Of a stretch of DNA of 64,000 bases, positions 57,199-64,000 are shown piece after piece (the first letter of the stretch is position 1; every line of letters begins with the position of its first letter). The position numbers and the translations under genes are program-made. Source of the DNA: Heterodera schachtii (lineage: Eukaryota > Nematoda > Chromadorea > Rhabditida > Heteroderidae); NCBI GenBank assembly GCA_023374025.1, contig SIJG01000083.1, positions 337,709-401,708 of the forward strand, given 5' to 3'. The notes under the pieces were generated by a model, which saw only the letters and a program-made list of their open reading frames with translations, did not search any database and was not told the origin of the DNA.

Positions 57199-59961
57199 TC
57201 ATGTGCCGCCGATCTTCCGTGCCATGAACTTTCGCAGTGCGTTTTGGCACTCGTCGGACAACCATCGCGATTTAAGCAACGCGCACTCGCGCATGTTGAT
57301 CGCCAGCAGTGCGTCGCGGTGCACGTCCCGCAACAGCGCTTTGTTCAGTCGCAACGACTCGGGCGGAAGCAACGCCAGCGAATTCACCTTAATTTGAAGG
57401 GGGGGGGGGGCAGGAATAAGAATATTTGGTGAAATTCGAGTTCTGATTTTGAAACTAATGGATTTTCGGAGACAATCCAACAAAAAAGGGGGCTTTCGGT
57501 TCGCTGACCACGAATCTGACATTCATTTCGACTAATTTCAAACCCCGGACCCGAATTCGAAAAGAAGTTGAAAATTAATTTTTCAGTAAAGATGATTTTC
57601 ATATGAGAATCCGGAATTGGTCGAAATGGATGTCTGATTCATGATCAGCGACCCCGAAAACCCCTAAAAATGTTTATATGCATGATTTTGCGACGCACCA
57701 TCCGTTCAGTTTCGGTGCCAAAACTGTTGTTGGGAATGACGCGGGAGACCAAATTGCGCTCCAACGCTTCCTCGGCAGACATTTTTTTGTCGAACAAAAG
57801 GAGTTCACAAGCCTAGCAAATTGACGGAATTAAAAGGGAATTAATGGGAAAAAAGTGAAATCAAATTAAAACAAGACAATTGACGAGTCGGAATGGCATT
57901 AACAAGCGCAACCAAAATTAAAGCAATTCAATTCAACAAAACTCACTTTTGCCGTGCCCATAATCAGGGGAAAAGTGTAGGAGGAACAGCCCTCGGGGGA
58001 TTGGCCAAGCGAAGAGAAGGGCGCGTGGAAAGTGGCCTAAAGCGAGTAAAAAGATGGAAAAATTGCCAACTTTTTGAGTCGATCCACGGCATTTTGTGTT
58101 ACCTTATCCGAAGCGATGACCAAATCGAACAGAGGCAAAACAGTGACAGAAATTCTAAAGAAAGAGAGATCCGGGACATGGAATGCCGTATAAAGTCGAA
58201 TTTAATTTTGCTCGAAAAATAATATTTCTCCCCACCCAATCGCTGGCCCATTGATCAGTCCGATCAGCGGCTTTTCATGCTCAATGAACGCGCGCACGTA
58301 ACGCTCCAACACGCGCTCCCCACGGTCGGCCATCGCACGCAAATCGTCGCTCGTTTTGACGCCGCGCGTAAAATTGGACAAATCATTGCCGGCACAGAAA
58401 TAAGAACCAACGCCTGCCAAAATGGGCCAAAATTTGATCCGGCCTTTTCTCTCTCTCTCTCCTGTCCCTTATGCTAACAATAAGTGTCGCTTTCTCTCTA
58501 AATTCTCGTGTTCTCTCCTCTCAATTCTCTTCCTTTTCCTGTTCATTTTCATCACCCCTCTTACTCCCTCTTTGCCTGTTTTTCTGCTTTCCTTTCTTCT
58601 CTCTCCCCTCCTTTTCCTCCATCTCATCTCTCTCTCTCACTCTCCCGCTTTCTTTTAGCTCTCTGCGTTTTTCCATCTTTCTCCGTCTTCTTCTTTTCCA
58701 CTGTCTCTCTCCCCCTTTCCATCTCTCCCTCTCCATTCTCTTAGTTACCTGTCATCACTGTCACACTCGTTTCTCTGTCGGCGCTTGCATCGCCAAGTGC
58801 GCTGATCAGACCTCAAAATGAATACATTTTATTTATAATTTATTTGTTCAAATTTACCCTCATACATCTCCCAAGTGATGGCATTGTATTTGTCGGGACG
58901 GTTCAGCTCAATTTTGTACACTTTGCCCTCCTTCGTCCGTCGGATTCCGTCCGATTCCGAAAATTAAGAAATTTGTAAAATTTAATTTAAAAATACGAGG
59001 AGAATTCCCCACCATTTTCTGAGTTTTTCTCTTATTTTTTCGATAAGGAAGCGGACGACGTGGAAAATCAAATTCTGAGTGTGAGAACGAAAATTTCCAA
59101 CTAATTGAGCCGAATTGGGACGACGAAGATAGATAAACCGTTTGAGAATGATAGGTAAGAGAGCGAACGACGACATTAAATGATGAAAAATAAGAAAAAG
59201 ACAAAGAAAAATTAGGACTGAATGGGAAATGCGAACACCGAGCCAAAGAAAACAATTTAAAAATGAGCAAAATTGAATGATTAATTGTCTTTGGTTTGCC
59301 CCTAAATCTGCATAAATTTTCAATGTTACTCAAAATGTTTCATTTGTATCCGCTGTTTAAACTCACTGTTTCCGAAGTGTTCGTGTTGTTAATCCCCGCA
59401 TTTTTCAGCAACGAATTGACAATCTCCGCATATTTGTGCTGAGCATCTGCCTGGAAATGATAATATACAATAAATAATGATTTTTGAAGTTTTTTTTTTT
59501 GCCCTAAGTTTAATAATTTGGCAATTCGGGCATTTTTATAGGGTAAAGCAAACAAACATTTCACCTTCGGCATGCCTTTGACTTTTTCCCAGGCGTCGAA
59601 TTTGGCACGCGCCACAAATTCGAGCATTTTTGGACGGTCGCCACGAACATCACCTTCATTTGCCTGGAAATTAAATTTTTTGCTTTCTTAAAAAACAGAA
59701 AATGATCCTAATAAATGTTCAATTCAACCTGTTTGAACAAAGCGTACAGCTCCAATTTGGTGTCGTTGTCCGGCTCCTCCTTCAGCTGTTTCATGTCCTT
59801 TTGCGCCTTCTCAAATGCTTCGGTTGAAAAACAAAAGCGACTAAAAATAAAAATGACAAAAAAAAATTAATAGAATCGTAATTACTCGCCTAAAAAATGG
59901 AAGTGCGACTTTTGTGAACACTCCATTTTTCACAAATTTTGACGACAAATTTAAAGAGCAT
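57199..59961 (-). CDS. ECI2: Enoyl-CoA delta isomerase 2 with ACBP domain, copy 2
   Basis: Exons: 59729-59840, 59565-59663, 59367-59450, about 58858-58930, 58749-58811, 58236-58413, 58103-58154, 57947-58036, 57699-57812, 57199-57387, each equal in length to copy 1. ACBP and crotonase motifs are the same, including [16 protein letters not shown] and [12 protein letters not shown]. Differences include KGMPKVK at a donor edge, MARKIGGT at the C-terminus and a GTGCGT donor in place of GTACAG. The possible first exon (ATG 59961) has lost two bases relative to copy 1, which breaks the reading used there, so the N-terminus of this copy is in doubt. Without it, initiation might occur at an internal Met in the ACBP domain. 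Confidence 0.82.
58447..58745. repeat. CT-rich simple repeat in ECI2-2 intron
   Basis: Pyrimidine tract of TCTCTC type, the uninterrupted counterpart of the split tract in ECI2-1. Confidence 0.8.
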
Positions 59962-60471
59962 TTTTAGCCTAAAATTTTAAATGCTGCTTTTAACATTTTA
60001 CAATAGATTTTGATCTGGATATAGATCTTTTTTTTTCTTGATCCAGATATAGGTAACAGGATTTTGTTTTCCGCAATTTTGTCCAGAAATAAAAATCCAA
60101 GTTAAATCGGAAATCCTGATAAAGGTGCAGGCCAAAAAACAAACCTGAATTAAACATTTTTAGTTTCACTATTTTTTGGCGAAATATTTTTAAAAAGGCA
60201 TAAATTTGAAAAAATATAATTAAGAGGACGACTTAGAATTTTTTCAAAAGGCACCTAAAATAGGCATGAAAAGGCGAAAAAAGCACAGAAAATGAAAAAA
60301 AAAACAGCAAAAATTGACGCTTTACGAAAACAATTCTATCAAAATAATAAAAAGAAATATTTATTATCAAAATAACAAATCAAAATACATTTCAATGTTT
60401 TCTGAGATGATATTTTTGTTGGACACGGAAAATTCATACAAAAACTCAAAAAGAAGACAATTTGAACTCAT

Positions 60472-61812
60472 TCACTTTTTTCTTTCCATCCTCCGCACTT
60501 TTTCCACCAAATTTTCCACGCGATTTTTCTCAATTTCGTTTCGCCAATTTCCGTCTTTTTTGAAATTTGAGCCGACAATAAACGCATCCGCCCCTTTGAA
60601 CAAATTCACATTGTTCACTTCAATGCCCGAACCGATCAGAACGGGAAGTGAGCATTTGGAGCGCACTTCTGCCCATAAAAATGATTGTAAAACTGTTGAG
60701 ATTTTGAATTTTCAAGTCCATCACACCGTCCAATTCGTCGGGACATGCCGCCTCACCCGTGGTGGCACCGCTTAAAACCACACCGTCGGCGAGGAAAAGT
60801 TCAGCCGCACGGGCAGTTTCTGCGACACTGACATCGGCGGTGATCGCATGGGAACTGACAAATTTTGAAATTAAAAAAACGCAATTAAAAAATGGTAATT
60901 TTAATTGACCAGTGCTTTTTCTTAATGTCCGTCACGACCGCTATTTGTTCGGCGCCAATTGCGCGTCGGTAACGGAGCAATTCGCCGGCACATCCGTCCA
61001 TCCAACCCTCAGTCTGCCACGTGGCCAAATACGAACGATTCAGCGCGGATGAAATCGAATTCTGATAGGACACAATGAAATTCATGGGCCATAAAATTGG
61101 AAATGCCCTAATTTAGGCTTCCATTTTAAAATTTGTGATTCACCCGCCGCCTGAGCGACCGCCAGCGCCGCGCGGTTGGCACCGGCCAAAATTTGCACCC
61201 CCAAAAGCATCCGTCGGCGACTGATTGGCGCCCAAAGTGTGTGCACACGCTGAACAGAGGCGTGCCATTGTCGCGCACACTTCGGGCCCATGGTCAATTC
61301 CCTTCTGATAGGGCAGGTCATGCATATTCTCCACAATCAGTCCGTCCTGCAACAATCCGCAATTAATAGATTAGATTGTCTATCAAAAGTTAGTCAATTC
61401 CGACGCCTGCAAATTTCCGAAAATCGCTAACTCCGATCACAAAAATGTCGGAATCGGAATTCCATTTTGTCCTTATTGATGTCTTTCCTCAACAGTAGAG
61501 TCATTTGGTCCCCTATTTGACCTATTTTTGAACGACGAAACACTCAGATCCTAATTATTGTTTTCATCAATGTGCTTACAATTCCGCATTCGGCATAAAT
61601 TTCCGTCTCGGCACTCACTCTGTCCACCAATTGCGCAATGCTCAGTTTTGACAAGGGACTTCTGTGTGTATGCGTGTCTTTAAAATTTAAACATCGCTCC
61701 AACGCATTGTTTACCCGGGCAAAGCGGGCACATGGATCATGCCGAAGAGCAACGGATGTTGGCGCATTTGAAGAGCACGTGAAAAGGAGGAGAGCAATGG
61801 AATGGAGGACAT
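60472..61812 (-). pseudogene. BtpA/SgcQ-family gene, full exon set but frame-disrupted
   Basis: Exons: 61715-61812 (MSSIPLLSSFSRAL, LFGMIHVPALPG), 61580-61661 (SPLSKLSIAQLVDRVSAE), 61144-61346 (DGLIVENMHDLPYQKG, GVQILAGANRAALAVAQAAG), 60910-61061, 60727-60854 and 60472-60668. The order IHxPALPG, DGxIVEN, GVQxLAGAN, HAITADVS, GSG and DAFIVGS is that of BtpA-type TIM barrels. Two problems stand out. Exon 3 needs either a 28-nt intron (GTGTGC to ATCAG) or one base removed to stay in frame. Exon 4 has one base more than the unit A copy (GCAGACTGAGG against GCAGATGAGG), creating a TGA after FGHVAD. Either the gene is dying or the assembly has single-base errors. No intact copy exists in the window. 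Confidence 0.65.
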
Positions 61813-63058
61813 TTTGGGAACTTTGAAGAATGGAAAAAGCAGCACACAGTCACTCACAACAGAACCTATTCCCTTCCTATATGTATACATATCCTTCCAA
61901 TTCCTTTTTCTTATCAGCAAAACAACAAAAGGTGATAGATAATTTGAATCGGCGTCTGTCGCCGGGTACTGCTCGAGAATCCTGTGCTGTCCGGCCTAGA
62001 GAGTCCCACGAATCGGGAAATATGCAGTCGGATGACTGACTACACATTTGCAACTTTGCAGATTCCAATCCAATCGAAACCACGATTTTTGCCGGATTAT
62101 TTCCTTTTCGTAAGACATTTATACTTTAGGCATTCAAAGTTTTGTTTTGTTTGCACTTTTGTTAAATTTCAAAGTTCATATCAGTATTAATTGGCATTAT
62201 GTTTTTTTTTGAAAAAGTGTTTTTTAAATTTCTATCAAAATTTAAAAATTTTAACTTTCCCTTTTCTCACTCTTTAATTGCCTGCGATTGATTTTCGATT
62301 GTCGTTTATGGAAGAGTTCACATTTTTTTCCATCCATTCCTTTACAAAAATTGGAGGGAATTCTCTTCCTATTTATTTATGTCGTGTCGCAAAAGAATTG
62401 ATGCATGGAATGGGGGCTGCTGTTGTATGGGCCCATATTTTTTGAGATTGATTGGATGGAATTGGAGAGTAAAAATGAGCACAAGAAAAGGAAGGGAAGG
62501 TGAAGGCCTTCCCTCGTGTGATCTTTGATCTTTTCCATCAGCTCACAAATATTTGAGTGGAAAGGAGGGGTGAAGGGGTAACAACGATTCATTTTTGGTG
62601 CAATCGCATTGAAAGGAGAGAGAAAGTGGAAAATGAAAATGGCATGATGACCACCCCTTTCCCCGTCCCCATTTTCTCATACATATTTGTGGGTGTGTAT
62701 ATTTTGTAAAGGACATTCTTTAATTTGTTATTTGCATGGTTTTATTTATGGAATTTCAATTTTCTGGTTCTTTTTCATTTCATTTCATTTTAAAGAACTT
62801 GGTAAATTGCCTATTTGTTGTTCGAAGTTCTTGAAGTTGATGTTTCGCTTTATTCTGACTGACAGTGTCCGAGTAGTCAGCTCAATTTGCGCTAAAAATC
62901 GGATTTTTCTGTGAGAATTTAAGCCTCATTTGCACTTTCACAGTTTCCTCTCCACATACATTGCCCATAATTATGCCCTATTTAACCCTCAATTAACAAT
63001 TTTCTTTAGTCCGACCAAATTTTCCACTCATTTTGCGTCCAAAACATTCCATCCAAAA
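61813..63058. other. Divergent spacer between BtpA gene and transketolase
   Basis: No gene is supported. It holds the upstream regions of both neighbours and a likely spliced-leader acceptor TTTTCTTTAG ending at 63009, 49 nt before the transketolase ATG. Confidence 0.5.
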
Positions 63059-63783
63059 ATGACCATTTCTGCGCCCGCTGATGTTGACAAGCTGCAGGAT
63101 GCCGCCAACCGAATGCGCATTTCGTCCATTGAGCAGACGTGCGCCGCCAACTCGGGCCACCCGACCAGCAGTTGCAGCGCAGCGGAAATTGTGGCCACTC
63201 TGTTCTTTGCCGAAATGCGTTATGACGTGAAGGACCCGCGCAGCGCGTCCGCCGACCGTTTCATTCTGTCCAAGGTTTGGCAAAAACTCGCGGGAACTCA
63301 CGAAATTCGTTCATGGCCGATCGGGACGGGTCATACGATCATTTTATTTGGATTGCGTGTTCAAATTAGATGGATGCCATCATTAGGGTAGTGATTTTAT
63401 ACCCTAATTCGCTGCATTTTCCATCATTTTTTTGGACTTGCCATAATTATGGACCATCCCACACCAATTGGCCCTTTTTGATTGGCCATACAATTTCAAT
63501 TTCCAGGGTCACGCTTGCCCAATTCTGTACGCCGCTTGGGAAGAGGCGGGCCTGCTCAGCCGTGACCAGGTGCTCTCTCTGCGCAAGATTGACTCCGACA
63601 TTGAGGGACATCCGACCCCGCGGCTCAACTTCATCGACGTGGCCACCGGCTCGCTGGGCCAGGGTCTGTCATGCGCTGCCGGCATGGCGTACACCGGCAA
63701 ATACGTGGACCGTTCGTCCTACCGCGTGTACTGTTTGATGGGCGACGGAGAGAGTGCGGAAGGCTCCGTGTGGGAGGCGGCAG
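63059..63783 (+). CDS. TKT: Transketolase, 5' exons only
   Basis: Thiamine-diphosphate enzyme of the non-oxidative pentose phosphate pathway in the cytosol, moving two-carbon units between sugar phosphates. Exon 1 (63059-63274, 72 codons) contains [20 protein letters not shown] and [18 protein letters not shown]. Exon 2 (63507-63783) contains [52 protein letters not shown] and the thiamine-diphosphate motif region [17 protein letters not shown]. The His in GHP and the GDG motif are the expected cofactor contacts. Exon 2 ends GAG GCG GCA G before GTGAAC, and the remaining window (63784-64000) is intron, so about three quarters of the protein lies outside. The exon 1 start matches the family N-terminus well. 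Confidence 0.93.
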
Positions 63784-64000
63784 GTGAACTCAAAATCCAC
63801 GGATAGAGGAGACGGAGTCAAAGCCTGGGAACCTACGGGAAAACTTTTTTCATGACCACTACTTTCTGTTGCAACTCCAATTTAAAAAATTTAAACGGAA
63901 TTTCACATGGGCCGAAACCGGAACTGCGTGGTTTTTTAATAATTAAGAGAAATAAAAAAAAATGTGTTTTTTTTTTTTAAATTTTATGTTGGGGCAACGA
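63784..64000 (+). other. Intron of transketolase, truncated by window end
   Basis: Sequence after the GTGAAC donor shows no transketolase similarity. The next exon is not reached. Confidence 0.6.

Larger units (their letters stand above)
51175..61061. repeat. Tandem segmental duplication, unit B
   Basis: Second copy of 39737-51112. It lacks the 585-bp hAT-like element, the 0.67-kb intron insertion and the last eIF3a exon. It carries its own fold-back insertions near 52397, 53571 and 54151 and a different eIF3a upstream region. Confidence 0.9.

Noticed and set aside
39737..61061. Duplicate units as two haplotypes wrongly placed in tandem
   Set aside because: Not fully excluded, but the templated filler and truncated gene ends at the junction are better explained by a real rearrangement.
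1..64000. CRISPR arrays, bacterial operons, ribosome binding sites or viral genes
   Set aside because: The DNA is clearly eukaryotic with spliced genes. The tandem repeats have no CRISPR-like constant repeat and unique spacer pattern, and I saw no reverse transcriptase, integrase or capsid motif.

Overview
The window is nuclear DNA of a nematode, most likely a tylenchid plant parasite of the cyst-nematode type. Its genes are rich in short introns (many about 45-55 nt) with GT-AG and several GC-AG boundaries. Pyrimidine-rich acceptors stand just before start codons, as expected for spliced-leader addition. TTAGGC telomere-type motifs and dispersed poly-G runs lie in introns. A high rate of GC-AG introns has been reported for Globodera; the genus assignment here is an inference. 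I rebuilt exons by hand from conserved protein motifs and reading-phase agreement, so boundaries are predictions.

Layout: 332-2557 (+) ABHD10-like hydrolase, probably incomplete at its 5' side. 3321-15424 (-) K-Cl cotransporter (29 exons, 1,321 aa) with a tRNA-Arg on the opposite strand inside one intron. 15.4-24.2 kb holds no gene I can support and is full of poly-G runs and inverted repeats. 24250-26697 (-) weak candidate gene. 30082-31984 (-) unrecognised 245-aa single-pass membrane protein. 34721-37341 (+) a decayed ABCG-type ATPase domain fused to a coiled coil and Gln/His/Gly repeats. 37816-40904 (-) CCT6. From 41 kb: eIF3a (+), ECI2 with an ACBP domain (-) and a BtpA-family gene (-). 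63059-63783 (+) first exons of a transketolase.

The main structural event is a tandem duplication of about 11 kb (39737-51112 and 51175-61061). Unit A holds the promoter-side part of CCT6, eIF3a-1, ECI2-1 and a BtpA gene cut off at exon 4. Unit B holds CCT6 exons 1-4 only, eIF3a-2 (797 aa, without the Gln-rich tail), ECI2-2 and a BtpA gene with exons 1-3 restored but frame-disrupted. The junction carries a filler of about 62 nt copied from inside the unit. A 585-bp hAT-like element with an 8-bp target duplication sits in unit A, while the filler and unit B both preserve the empty site, which orders the events.

The recognisable genes are housekeeping: translation initiation, cytosolic protein folding, unsaturated fatty-acid oxidation, pentose phosphate metabolism and chloride homeostasis. 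They do not form one pathway. CCT6 and eIF3a share short divergent upstream regions in both units.
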